Origin: an uncultured Celeribacter sp.
GTDB taxonomy: Bacteria > Pseudomonadota > Alphaproteobacteria > Rhodobacterales > Rhodobacteraceae
DNA length: 64,000 nucleotides
Reading direction: 5' to 3'
Assembly (NCBI RefSeq): GCF_963675965.1
Contig: NZ_OY780935.1
Location: forward strand, 434,001-498,000
Both the position numbers and the translations under genes were made by a program. This document shows, in pieces, positions 55,880-64,000 of the stretch; the stretch's first letter is position 1, and each line of letters opens with the position of its first letter. Under the pieces are notes generated by a model. It had not been told where the DNA came from, searched no databases, and worked only from the letters and a program-made list of their open reading frames with translations.

Positions 55880-55931
55880 GGCCAGCTCAATAGGCCAATT
55901 CGACAGGCCAGCTCAATAGGCCAGCTCAATA
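55880..55931. repeat. 13-bp tandem repeat, four units
   Basis: GGCCAGCTCAATA occurs at 55880-55892, 55906-55918 and 55919-55931, with a diverged unit (GGCCAATTCGACA) at 55893-55905. The last unit contains the stop codon of xylG, so the repeat grows across the end of that gene. Confidence 0.9.
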
Positions 55932-56693
55932 GGCCTCCGGCGGACGCTTCCCGAGGATGATCATGCCGAGGATGTCCTCATCCGTCACCTCATTGACGTT
56001 CACGGTGCCAACATTCTGTCCGTTCTTCATCACCATCGCCCGATCACACAGGCGCATCACGTTGTGAATGTCATGTTCGATCAGGAAAATGCCCAGCCCC
56101 TGGGCCTTCAGCTCCTCGATCAACTCGGCGACCATCTGGGTTTCATGCGGTCCCAATGCAGCGGTCGGCTCATCCATGATCAGGATTTTGGCGTTGAAAT
56201 AGACTGCACGCGCAATGGCCACGGATTGCCGCTGACCGCCCGACAGGGCGCTGACCGGCTCTTTGAACTTTTTGAAATTCGGATTGAGCCGCCCCATAAT
56301 TTCGCGGGTTTCCGCTTCCATGGCAGGTTCATCGACAAAGCCCAGAGGCGTAACCAGTTCGCGACCCAGAAACAGGTTCGACGCCGCATCGAGATTGTCC
56401 GCCAGCGCAAGCGTCTGATAGATCGTCTCCACATTGTACTTGCGGGCATCGCGGGTGTTCCGGATCTCGGCCTTTTCACCATTGATAAAGATCTCGCCGC
56501 TGTCCATCTGATAGGCCCCCGACAGGCATTTGATCAGCGTCGATTTGCCTGCGCCGTTGTGGCCCAGCAGACCGACCACCTCGCCCGGGTAAAGATCGGT
56601 GCTGACATGATCCACCGCCTTCACGCCGCCAAAGGCAATCGAGATGTCGCGAAGCTCCACCAAAGGGGTGCCGGTGTTCGGATTTTGTCCCAT
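55926..56693 (-). CDS. xylG: D-xylose ABC transporter ATPase
   Basis: 255-residue single-domain ATPase (half the size of the tandem E. coli XylG, as usual in rhizobia and relatives). Walker [10 protein letters not shown], signature LSGGQRQSV, Walker [14 protein letters not shown]-loop LIEHD. AAGGAG precedes ATG 56693. Its final codons and stop are inside a 13-bp repeat. Confidence 0.93.
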   Translation of the reverse strand: MGQNPNTGTPLVELRDISIAFGGVKAVDHVSTDLYPGEVVGLLGHNGAGKSTLIKCLSGAYQMDSGEIFINGEKAEIRNTRDARKYNVETIYQTLALADNLDAASNLFLGRELVTPLGFVDEPAMEAETREIMGRLNPNFKKFKEPVSALSGGQRQSVAIARAVYFNAKILIMDEPTAALGPHETQMVAELIEELKAQGLGIFLIEHDIHNVMRLCDRAMVMKNGQNVGTVNVNEVTDEDILGMIILGKRPPEAY

Positions 56694-56703
56694 AGTGTGC
56701 TCC

Positions 56704-58020
56704 TTAGACCTTGATACCGAGGCGTTTGCGGTACTGGATGTCGATCCAGACGGCGAAGACCAAAACCGAGCCGACGACGATGTTTTGCAGCGGCGCATCC
56801 ACGCCCACCATGGCCATGCCCGATTGCAGGCTCTGCATGATCACCGCTCCCAAGATGGCGCCGTAAATCGTCCCGATCCCGCCAGAGAGCGCCGTGCCGC
56901 CAATCACAGCCGCCGCAATCACCCGCAGCTCGTCGAGCGTGCCGATGTCATTGGCGTGGCTTTGCAGCCGGGCCGAGGCGATCACCGCCGACAACCCGCA
57001 CAGAAAGCCCATCAGTGCAAAAATCTTGACCGTCAGCAGCTTGGTGTTGATGCCAGACAGCTCTGCCGCGTCGGGGTTGCCGCCGGTGGCAAAGATATAG
57101 CGGCCCAGACGGGTTTTCTTGGCCACAAGGGTCATGGCAATCGCCACGACGATCAGCACGATCACCGAAATCGGCAGGCCGTAAACCTCAGTGTAGCCAT
57201 CCGGCAGCACTTCGCCGCGTGCCTCAAAGAGGCGGCGCAGCTTGCCGCGGGGAATATTGTAGCTGTTGAGCGTCGCGATATAGCCCATGATCACAACCAC
57301 AATCGCGCAGCCGATGGTCCATTCGGCCCAAAGCGGCTTGGTCGGAAAGCCATGCGACTTGCGGGCCTTGCGGGCATTGTAGATGGCATAGATCGCCATC
57401 GCGCAAGCCGCCATGCCAATGATCCAGGACCAGGTTGCGCCCAAAGTGCCCTCAGCACCGCCAAGCACAGTGAAGGTGCTGTCAAGCGGAGCAATCGTCT
57501 GCCCGTCGGTGACATACCAGCCGACATAGCGCCAGATCAGCAGGCCGCCCAGCGTCACGATAAAGGCCGGAATGCCCTGATAGCCGATCAGCCAGCCGTT
57601 GAAGGCGCCGATCAGTGTGCCCACGGCGAGACAGGTCAGTATCGCAATCGGCGCGATCATCGGATCGCCATATTCAAGTCCCATGACCTGCGGCAGCCAA
57701 CGCGCCTGCATCATCGCCCCCATGGCCGAGGCAATCGCCAGCAGCGCGCCCACGGAAAGATCAATGTGGCGGGTGACGATTACAAAGACCATCCCGGTGG
57801 CCATGATCGCCACCGAGACCGTCTGCACCGTCAGATTGAAGATGTTGCGCGGCGTCACGAACCGCCCGTCCGTGAAGAAGTTGAAAGCCAGAGCGATGAG
57901 GACGAAGGCCCCCACCATACCCATCAGCCGCATGTCGAGTTCGAGCTGCGCCAAACCGCGTTTGCCGGAGGCACCTGCGCCCGTGGCCTCACCCGTTGAA
58001 TTTTGTGCCTGTTCCACCAT
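56704..58020 (-). CDS. xylH: D-xylose ABC transporter permease
   Basis: 438-residue permease with about 12-14 helices, longer than RbsC-type proteins and typical of XylH. Markers: FVIVTRHIDLSVGALLAIASAMGA, GWLIGYQGIPAFIVTLGGLLIWR, ATGGNPDAAELSGI and IAAAVIGGTALSGGIGTIYG. Confidence 0.93.
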   Translation of the reverse strand: MVEQAQNSTGEATGAGASGKRGLAQLELDMRLMGMVGAFVLIALAFNFFTDGRFVTPRNIFNLTVQTVSVAIMATGMVFVIVTRHIDLSVGALLAIASAMGAMMQARWLPQVMGLEYGDPMIAPIAILTCLAVGTLIGAFNGWLIGYQGIPAFIVTLGGLLIWRYVGWYVTDGQTIAPLDSTFTVLGGAEGTLGATWSWIIGMAACAMAIYAIYNARKARKSHGFPTKPLWAEWTIGCAIVVVIMGYIATLNSYNIPRGKLRRLFEARGEVLPDGYTEVYGLPISVIVLIVVAIAMTLVAKKTRLGRYIFATGGNPDAAELSGINTKLLTVKIFALMGFLCGLSAVIASARLQSHANDIGTLDELRVIAAAVIGGTALSGGIGTIYGAILGAVIMQSLQSGMAMVGVDAPLQNIVVGSVLVFAVWIDIQYRKRLGIKV

Positions 58021-58119
58021 TGTCTTTCCCTTCGGGTGTTATACCCGCCCTCACAGCCGCGGTGCCGAACCACCTCACGACAGAGCAGCCCGACCAGTCA
58101 GATCAGGACCGTCAAGGAC

Positions 58120-58140
58120 GCCCCGGAGCCACTCCGGGGC
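58120..58140 (-). other. Intercistronic stem-loop between xylF and xylH
   Basis: GCCCCGGAG (58120-58128), CCA loop, CTCCGGGGC (58132-58140): a perfect 9-bp GC stem with no T-run, 38 bases after the xylF stop. Expected to protect the xylF message or cause partial termination. Confidence 0.65.
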
Positions 58141-58177
58141 ATCTGTTCAGAATGTCGAAAACATCATCTCTGCAGGA

Positions 58178-59206
58178 TCAGTTGCAGGGCGACGGACCGC
58201 TTTCCACGCCTTGGCACAGCGCCTCTTGGCTGATCCAGCCCGCATCCACCACGACATCCAGATTGTCCTGGGTGATCGGGATCGGCGACAGGAATTTGGC
58301 ATTCATCACATTGCCGCCCGGCGTGGTGAACTCCACCGTGCCGTCAATGTCAGCCGGGGCCGTGCCGCCCGCCAGCTCCACCGCGATCTCAGCGGCGTTG
58401 CGGCCAAGCTCACGGGAATCTTTCCACACCGACACGGTCTGAGTGCCTAAGGCAATGCGGTTCAGCGCGGCATGATCGCCGTCTTGACCCGACACGGGGA
58501 TCCCCGCCATGCCCTGCGCCGTCAGCGCGGCCACGGCACCACCGGCGGTGCCGTCGTTGGAGGCCACCACAGCGTCAACATTGTTGTCATTGGCCGTCAG
58601 GATCGATTCCATGTTGCGCTGCGCATTCGCCGGCAGCCAGCCATCTGTATAGGCCTCGCCCACGATGGTGATCTGACCTGCATCAATGGCCTCTTGCAGA
58701 ACCTCTTGCTGACCGCCACGCAGGAAATCCGCGTTCGGATCCGTCGGGCTGCCCTTGATCATCACATAGTTGCCTTCTGGCGCTTTTTCGAGAACGGCGC
58801 GGGCCTGCAGACGCCCGACCTCAATGTTGTCAAAGGTCAGGTAATAGGCGCGCGGGTCTTCGATCAGCCGGTCATAGGCGATCACCGGGATCTCTTCGTC
58901 GGCGGCCATTTCCACCGCCGGGATCACCGCTTGAGTGTCCTGCGCCAGAACGATCAGAGCGTCGACGCCCTGCGCAATCAGGCTTTCGATATCGGACAAT
59001 TGCTTGGCCGACGACGATTGCGCATCGGCAGACACATATTCGGCACCGGCGGCCTCAAGCGCGGCCTTGATCGCGCCTTCATCAGTCTTCCACCGCTCTT
59101 CCTGAAAGTTCGACCAGCTCACGCCGACCGTCAGGTCCGCGGACATGGCCGATGTTGCAAAACCGGCAGCCACAATGGTGGCCGCCATCAGCATAGATTT
59201 ACGCAT
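58178..59206 (-). CDS. xylF: D-xylose-binding protein
   Basis: 342-residue periplasmic XylF: signal peptide LMAATIVAAGFATSAMSA, mature start DLTVGVSWSNFQEERWKTDE, then QGVDALIVLAQDT, PVIAYDRLI, NYVMIKGSPTDPNAD and VSGQDGDHAALNRIALGTQTVSVWKD, all typical. First gene of the operon, divergent from xylR. Confidence 0.95.
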   Translation of the reverse strand: MRKSMLMAATIVAAGFATSAMSADLTVGVSWSNFQEERWKTDEGAIKAALEAAGAEYVSADAQSSSAKQLSDIESLIAQGVDALIVLAQDTQAVIPAVEMAADEEIPVIAYDRLIEDPRAYYLTFDNIEVGRLQARAVLEKAPEGNYVMIKGSPTDPNADFLRGGQQEVLQEAIDAGQITIVGEAYTDGWLPANAQRNMESILTANDNNVDAVVASNDGTAGGAVAALTAQGMAGIPVSGQDGDHAALNRIALGTQTVSVWKDSRELGRNAAEIAVELAGGTAPADIDGTVEFTTPGGNVMNAKFLSPIPITQDNLDVVVDAGWISQEALCQGVESGPSPCN

Positions 59207-59294
59207 GAATATCCTCCCAAGTCACCGCGCCGGTCTCACCTCTCCTCCTCAAGATCAGCGCCCGACGGGATCCGACTCACCGCCGGATGCAAAA

Positions 59295-59322
59295 ATCATG
59301 CCATATTTATTTTTTGTGTCAA
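59295..59322 (-). promoter_or_regulatory. Predicted xylF promoter
   Basis: On the minus strand a consensus -35 TTGACA (59322-59317) is followed after 16 bases by CATGAT (59300-59295), four of six matches to the -10. It lies about 90 bases upstream of the xylF start and overlaps one of the two operator-like repeats. Confidence 0.5.
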
Positions 59323-59353
59323 AATAATATTGACGAAAATACATTCATTTTCG
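59318..59353. promoter_or_regulatory. Two operator-like inverted repeats in the xylF-xylR spacer
   Basis: GTCAA-N7-TTGAC (59318-59334) overlaps the -35; CGAAAAT-N6-ATTTTCG (59334-59353) directly adjoins it with perfect 7-bp arms. They are the best candidates for binding by the divergent ROK-type XylR. Confidence 0.55.
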
Positions 59354-59445
59354 ATGATAGGAAAACCAAAACCCCCGAAATTGCGCCTCACCTGCGTGCA
59401 TATGCAATATATCGCCTCGCAATAAATTAGGTCAGCGAAATTTAC

Positions 59446-60705
59446 ATGACTGTGGTCGAACCTCTCGAAACCAAAGACTTAGCCCATACAATCGCGGGCT
59501 GCGGACCGCTGTTTGCCGGGGCCAACGCCATTGCCAAACCCTTTCGTCGTCAGGTTTTCGAGGCCGTGCGCGCAGCAGGCACTCTCGCACGGGTGGACCT
59601 GTCACGACAGCTCGGCATCTCTCCGGCGACAGTGACACAGATCTGTTCGGATCTGATTGGCACGGGGCTGATCCAGGAAATGGAATTGCCGCGCCGCGAC
59701 AGCGACAGCGCACGCGGACGCCCGCCCGTCGGACTGACGATCAACGCCTCTGCCGGGACCATTATCGGCATCAAGATCTCGGATCGCTCCAATTCCGCCG
59801 TGGTTCTGGATCTGGCAGGCAATCTTCTGGGCTCCGCCACCCTACCCGCGCCACCAACCGCACGCAGCACAGAAGAGATCCTGAGAGAAGCGGAAACCAT
59901 CGTCGCCACCGCACTGACCGATGCGGAGATGCCGACCGACACGCCGATCGCGGTCGCCCTCGGCCTGCCCGGCATGGTCGATTTCGACGCGGGCCGTGTC
60001 CTCTGGTGCCCCTTCATGCAGGCCGCCGACATCCCTCTACGCGACATGCTGTCAGAGCGCCTTGGCCTGCCGGTGCGCATCGACAATGACGCCAATCTTC
60101 TGGCCCTTGCAGAGCTTTGGTTCGGCGAAGGGCGCGGGCTGGACAACTTTGCCGTGGTCTCAATCGAACACGGACTGGGCATGGGGCTGGTGATCGGTCA
60201 CCAGTTGCACCGCGGTGGCATGGGACACGGGATGGAACTTGGCCACACCAAAGTGCAGCTGGATGGCGCACTTTGCCGCTGCGGTCAACGCGGCTGCCTT
60301 GAGGCCTATGTCGCCGACTATGCGCTGGTGCGCGAAGCTCATACCGCGCTCAATCTGGGACCGGAAACACCGACTGCGGACGCCATGCTGGAAACGCTTT
60401 ACCGGCAGGCCAAGGAAGGCAACGATCTGGCCAAGACGATCTTTTCGCGCGCCGGGCGCTATCTGGCGGCAGGTCTGGCCAATGTGGTCTCCCTGTTCGA
60501 CCCGGCGCTGATTTTACTGTCGGGCGACCGGCTGCGATATGATTTTCTTTATGCCGAAGAGGTGCTGAACGAAACCCGCGCGCTGACGTCCAAACCCGGC
60601 CGACAGCCCACGCCGGTCGAGATCCACGCTTGGGGCGATCTGGTCTGGGCGCGCGGCGCGGGGGCGCTGGCGCTCGACTTTGCTACCGAAATGCTGCTCG
60701 AATGA
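59446..60705 (+). CDS. xylR: ROK-family xylose repressor
   Basis: 419 residues: N-terminal winged helix (LARVDLSRQLGISPATVTQICSDLIGTGLIQEM), then a ROK sugar-kinase-like domain with IDNDANLLALAELWFGEG, GHGMELGHTKV and the zinc motif CRCGQRGCLEAY. It represses xyl genes until xylose is present. Its stop overlaps the start of a secreted-protein gene, an unusual partner. Confidence 0.9.
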   Translation: MTVVEPLETKDLAHTIAGCGPLFAGANAIAKPFRRQVFEAVRAAGTLARVDLSRQLGISPATVTQICSDLIGTGLIQEMELPRRDSDSARGRPPVGLTINASAGTIIGIKISDRSNSAVVLDLAGNLLGSATLPAPPTARSTEEILREAETIVATALTDAEMPTDTPIAVALGLPGMVDFDAGRVLWCPFMQAADIPLRDMLSERLGLPVRIDNDANLLALAELWFGEGRGLDNFAVVSIEHGLGMGLVIGHQLHRGGMGHGMELGHTKVQLDGALCRCGQRGCLEAYVADYALVREAHTALNLGPETPTADAMLETLYRQAKEGNDLAKTIFSRAGRYLAAGLANVVSLFDPALILLSGDRLRYDFLYAEEVLNETRALTSKPGRQPTPVEIHAWGDLVWARGAGALALDFATEMLLE

Positions 60706-62255
60706 TCTATTCGCGTCTCCCCCTGCTCTGCGCCCTCGCCGCAGCGCCGCTGATGGCCGCCGCTCAGGAAAGCCAGCCAGACAGCGCCCTTGACAGCGGC
60801 GTCCGGTTTCTGGACCGTTCTGATGCCCTGCCAGACCACAGCTACACCGGCGGCTGGGAGCATTTCGTCGGTGGCGGCGTGGCCATATTCGACTGCAACA
60901 ATGACGCTTTACCGGATCTCTTCGTGGCTGGCGGCGACAGCCCGGCCAGCCTGATGATCAACCGCAGCGCTCCCGGCGGCCCATTGCGCTTTGACCGCGC
61001 CCCCCTGTTCGAGATCACCGGCGTGACGGGCGCCTATCCGATCGACATCGACAATGATGGGCTGCTGGATCTGGCCGTGTTGCGCGTCGGTGAAAACCTG
61101 TTGCTGCGCGGCGAGAAAGACTGCCGTTTCGGCCCCGCGAATACCGCTTGGGGGTTCGACGGCAGTGACCGTTGGACCACCGCCTTTGCCGCAGGATGGG
61201 AAAGTGACGCCGCGCGCCCAACGCTGTTTTTCGGCAATTACGTCAACCGTGACGATCCAGACGGTCCGTTTGAGGCCTGCGACAGCAACGCCCTCTATCG
61301 CCCCACCGAGGCCGCCAAAGGCTGGACCAAAACCACGCTGGAACCAGGCTTCTGCCCGCTCTCAGCATTGATCTCCATAGGCGCGCGCGATCACCTTGCC
61401 CTGCGGCTATCCAATGACCGGCATTATTATGTCCGGGGCGGCTATGAGCAGGTTTACGACTTGTCGAAAGATCGGTTTCTGGACGAAAGCGACGGCTGGG
61501 AACGCGTTTCGCTTTGGGGCATGGGCATTGCCGAACGCGATATCAATGGAGATCAAATCCCGGATGTGATGCTGACCTCCATGGGCGACCAACTGCTGCA
61601 ATTCGGGCGTCCGGACGGGGGCTATGAGGCCGCGCCCTATGACATCGGCAGCTATGCTCATCGACCGCATTTGGGCGATGACGGGCGCCCTTCGACCGGC
61701 TGGCAAGCGGATTGGGGGGATGTCGACAATGACGGGCGCGCGGATCTGTTCATCGCCAAGGGCAATGTTGAACAGATGCCGGGTCTGGCCGCCCATGACC
61801 CCAACAATCTGTTACAGCAAACCCCGGACGGCCGCTTTGCCGAGGTCTCGGTGGCGGCCGGCGTCGCCTCCATGGCCAAATCCCGCGGTGGCGGGCTGGT
61901 CGATCTGAATGCCGACGGGCGTCTGGATCTGGTGGTGGTCAATCGCGAAAGCCCGATGGAGCTTTATGAAAACAGCACCGAGATGGTCGGGAACTATATC
62001 GCCGTGGACCTGCGCCAAAGCGGCCCCAACACCCGCGCCGTCGGCGCTCAGGTCGAGATCGACAGCCGCGTAGGCCGTCAGATGCAAGAGGTGATGATCG
62101 GCGGCGGGCATGGCTCGGGCAAATCCGTGGCGCTGCATTTCGGACTTGGCACGGCCACAACAGCGCGATTGCGCATCACATGGCCGGACGGAACCGTCAG
62201 CGACTGGCAGAATGTCGAAACAGTGAACAGAACGCTGACAGTGACCCACGAGTGA
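60702..62255 (+). CDS. Secreted FG-GAP/ASPIC-UnbV (CRTAC1-family) protein
   Basis: 517 residues: signal peptide SRLPLLCALAAAPLMAAA, a seven-bladed propeller of FG-GAP/VCBS repeats with calcium-type Asp loops (FDCNNDALPDLFVAGG, IDIDNDGLLDLAVL, RDINGDQIPDVMLT, DVDNDGRADLFIA, DLNADGRLDLVVV), and a C-terminal ASPIC/UnbV domain (HFGLGTATTARLRITWPDG). It is probably a periplasmic or surface binding protein. ATG at 60702 overlaps the xylR stop as ATGA, so it is translationally coupled to a xylose regulator. Confidence 0.88.
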   Translation: MIYSRLPLLCALAAAPLMAAAQESQPDSALDSGVRFLDRSDALPDHSYTGGWEHFVGGGVAIFDCNNDALPDLFVAGGDSPASLMINRSAPGGPLRFDRAPLFEITGVTGAYPIDIDNDGLLDLAVLRVGENLLLRGEKDCRFGPANTAWGFDGSDRWTTAFAAGWESDAARPTLFFGNYVNRDDPDGPFEACDSNALYRPTEAAKGWTKTTLEPGFCPLSALISIGARDHLALRLSNDRHYYVRGGYEQVYDLSKDRFLDESDGWERVSLWGMGIAERDINGDQIPDVMLTSMGDQLLQFGRPDGGYEAAPYDIGSYAHRPHLGDDGRPSTGWQADWGDVDNDGRADLFIAKGNVEQMPGLAAHDPNNLLQQTPDGRFAEVSVAAGVASMAKSRGGGLVDLNADGRLDLVVVNRESPMELYENSTEMVGNYIAVDLRQSGPNTRAVGAQVEIDSRVGRQMQEVMIGGGHGSGKSVALHFGLGTATTARLRITWPDGTVSDWQNVETVNRTLTVTHE

Positions 62256-62289
62256 GCCAAGACAACGGCGCGCAGCCGGCGCGCCAAGG

Positions 62290-63627
62290 CTATTTTTCGA
62301 AGCTCAGCCCAGAAGGCACATGGTCGGGAATGCCAAGCCGATTTGGATCATCCTCCAAAGCCGACAGAAAGGCCATCAGCGCATCGATCTGATCGGCCCC
62401 CAGCACATGATCCTTCACCTCAATCGCCGACAGGATCGCGGCGACATCCGCCTCATTGTCCATCACCTCCCAGTCCTCGACCGGCAGATCGGGCAAGACC
62501 GCCTGACTGCGATCATAGGATAAAAGCGCCCGATTGGGCGTCAGATGAGCCGTCAGGAAATCACGCAGATCGGCATAGGCCCCGGAGTGCCCATAGGGCG
62601 CCGTCAGGGTCACATTGCGCAAAGACGGCGTGCGGAAGGCATAAAGATCTTCGGCCCGTCCGGTCACACGAAACCGCCCTTCATCACGCGCACCGCGCTC
62701 GAAATCGAGCGTTTTTCCCGGCCCCAACTGCGGCTGCCCCATGGCATGAAACCCATGGTCGGTCTGAAACAGTCCGGAATGACAGTCGGAACACCCCGCA
62801 GCCCCGTAAAACAGATCCATCCCCTCTCGCGCCAGATCACTCAACGCCGCCTCATTGCCGCGCAGATAGCGGTCAAAGGCGCTGTCATCGGCGCGAAACT
62901 CAAAGGCCATGAAGCCTGCAATCGCGTTGGACACATCGGAGAAGCGGATCGGCTGCCCCGCCGCAATGTCGGGATAGGCCTCGGCAAACATGGCTCGATA
63001 GGCCGGGATCGCCGAAACTTTCGCCGCGATTAGCTCCCATGCGCCACCATCGCCGGAAAACCGCCCCTTGCGCACCAGTTTTGACAGAGGATTCTCACTG
63101 ACCTGCCCGGCCATTTCATCCGGGGAAAGCACGGGGAAGGCGGCCTGCGTCGCCAGAATGCCCGACACCTGCGAAAAAAAGTCGTCCTCGATCGGCACCC
63201 GCAAAACGCCGTCGATCCGTTCGACACGCCCGTCATGGAACATCGAGCGGTATTCGACCGCCCCAAGATTATAAAGCGCCGGCGCGTTGCGCGGCACGCG
63301 GTCTTCGGGCGGATTGTCCGCCGTGGCACGCCGCTCGGGTCCCAGACCCTGCCCACCTTCCCCCATGCCAAGGCTCAGCCCATCCGAGGTGCCAAAACGC
63401 GGATGATGACAGGTGGAACAGGAAATATTGTCATTGCCGGACAGGATCGGGTCATAGAACAAGAGCTGCCCAAGACGCGTTTCTGCCAGGTCGACACGCA
63501 GAAAGTCCTGATCGGTTGCGGGCAAAGGCAGATCACCCGCCCAGAGCCCGGCCTGACCCAGACCGCCCCCGATCAGGAACAGCCCGACGATCAGCGTGCG
63601 CGGGATCTTATGCGGCATATTCGACAT
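62290..63627 (-). CDS. Dihaem cytochrome c peroxidase/MauG-family protein
   Basis: 445 residues. A hydrophobic N-terminal signal or anchor (TLIVGLFLIGGGLGQAGLWA) precedes two haem sites, C70-S-T-C73-H and C279-S-D-C282-H, the layout of bacterial cytochrome c peroxidase and MauG. RTPSLRNVTLTAPYGHSG is the conserved C-terminal block. Either H2O2 reduction or oxidative maturation of another protein is possible; the distal ligand cannot be decided by eye. Start uncertain (63627 or 63618), overlapping the upstream gene. Confidence 0.82.
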   Translation of the reverse strand: MSNMPHKIPRTLIVGLFLIGGGLGQAGLWAGDLPLPATDQDFLRVDLAETRLGQLLFYDPILSGNDNISCSTCHHPRFGTSDGLSLGMGEGGQGLGPERRATADNPPEDRVPRNAPALYNLGAVEYRSMFHDGRVERIDGVLRVPIEDDFFSQVSGILATQAAFPVLSPDEMAGQVSENPLSKLVRKGRFSGDGGAWELIAAKVSAIPAYRAMFAEAYPDIAAGQPIRFSDVSNAIAGFMAFEFRADDSAFDRYLRGNEAALSDLAREGMDLFYGAAGCSDCHSGLFQTDHGFHAMGQPQLGPGKTLDFERGARDEGRFRVTGRAEDLYAFRTPSLRNVTLTAPYGHSGAYADLRDFLTAHLTPNRALLSYDRSQAVLPDLPVEDWEVMDNEADVAAILSAIEVKDHVLGADQIDALMAFLSALEDDPNRLGIPDHVPSGLSFEK

Positions 63628-64000
63628 AGGCAAAGGCTACACCATCCGGCGACCATGAAGGAGCATTGATTGTGCCCTGCCCGCCGGTAAAGCTCATCAG
63701 GGTTTTCGGCAGCTGGTCCTTGCCCTGCCACAGGCGCAAGGACACATGCATGTTCGGCGGATGCCCGACCACGCCTTCCTGATAGGCCATGTAGATCACC
63801 CGGTCTCCCGTCGGGCTTGGATGCGGGAACCAATTCACCATGGCGTCCTGCGTCATGCGTTCCAGCCCCGACCCATCGCGCCGCACCCGCCACAGCTCTG
63901 ACGCGCCGGTGCGGTCGGAATTGAACCAGATCATCTCGCCATCGGCGGAAAAATCCGGGCCGTCATAATGATGCGCGCCCTCGATGACACAGGTTTCATT
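63608..64000 (-). CDS. TolB-like PD40 beta-propeller protein, 5' end outside window
   Basis: The frame stays open to the window edge; 130 C-terminal residues are seen. PD40/WD40-like repeats are clear: YDGPDFSADGEMIWFNSDRTGASELWRV, WFPHPSPTGDRVIYMAYQ and APSWSPDGVAFAYVEY. These form a beta-propeller as in TolB or secreted sensor proteins. It is directly upstream of, and overlapping, the dihaem peroxidase gene, so they form one operon. Confidence 0.78.
   Translation of the reverse strand, partial: NETCVIEGAHHYDGPDFSADGEMIWFNSDRTGASELWRVRRDGSGLERMTQDAMVNWFPHPSPTGDRVIYMAYQEGVVGHPPNMHVSLRLWQGKDQLPKTLMSFTGGQGTINAPSWSPDGVAFAYVEYAA

Noticed and set aside
55880..55931. CRISPR-like repeat
   Set aside because: Units are contiguous with no spacers and only 13 bases long; it is a tandem repeat.
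56644..57999. 451-residue plus-strand frame
   Set aside because: Antisense of xylH with His/Arg/Gln-rich composition and no homology pattern.

Overview
The window is about 62% G+C and carries TRAP transporters, an agl alpha-glucoside system, xyl ABC genes and an aromatic-catabolism cluster typical of Alphaproteobacteria. The best guess is a member of the Rhodobacterales (Roseobacter-type heterotroph). No phage, IS element, CRISPR array, rRNA or tRNA is visible. It reads as a chromosomal nutrient-scavenging region made of adjacent catabolic modules, each with its own regulator.

Layout: (1) 1-446, the end of a SnoaL/NTF2-like gene. (2) 542-8319, a long minus-strand unit with two complete TRAP transporters flanking a ketopantoate-reductase-like enzyme and a class II aldolase-like protein. 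(3) 8452-15743, a nearly complete indole-3-acetate (IAA, auxin) catabolic cluster: the MarR regulator iacR, then on the minus strand iacH-A-B-C-D-E-F-G with overlapping genes. (4) 16106-20225, a Tat-exported GMC alcohol oxidase, an aldehyde dehydrogenase and an AraC/FeaR-like regulator. (5) 20507-24063, guaB, a SLAC1/TehA-type membrane protein and a NYN-LOTUS RNase-like protein. (6) 24161-34980, alpha-glucoside uptake and hydrolysis (aglEFGAK, aglR) with a beta-glucosidase and glucokinase on the other strand. (7) 35599-37326, a PAS-GGDEF-EAL protein. (8) 37351-44098, an ABC importer plus PfkB kinase, GatZ/KbaZ-like protein and LacI regulator, probably for D-tagatose or a related hexulose; gluconokinase is beside it. 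(9) 44902-49778, an aromatic (aralkyl) amine dehydrogenase cluster: aauB, mauE, mauD, aauA, two cytochromes c and a divergent AraC regulator. (10) 49842-52910, a small lipoprotein, adenine deaminase and a truncated CysG-like protein. (11) 53050-60705, the xylose module xylA-B-G-H-F with ROK regulator xylR. (12) 60702-64000, a secreted FG-GAP/ASPIC-UnbV protein, a MauG/cytochrome c peroxidase-like dihaem protein and a partial PD40 beta-propeller protein.

Taken together, aralkylamine dehydrogenase can make aryl-acetaldehydes from amines such as tryptamine, the GMC/ALDH pair could make the same aldehyde from an alcohol and oxidise it to the acid, and the iac cluster degrades indole-3-acetate. 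The window may therefore encode an arylethylamine-to-auxin-to-central-metabolism route, although the modules are 25-30 kb apart. The sugar modules feed fructose-6-phosphate, glucose-6-phosphate and xylulose-5-phosphate into central metabolism. A recurring structural theme is a GC-rich stem-loop between the solute-binding-protein gene and the next transporter gene in four of five transporter operons.

Functions are assigned from motifs, length and gene order by eye; no search was run.
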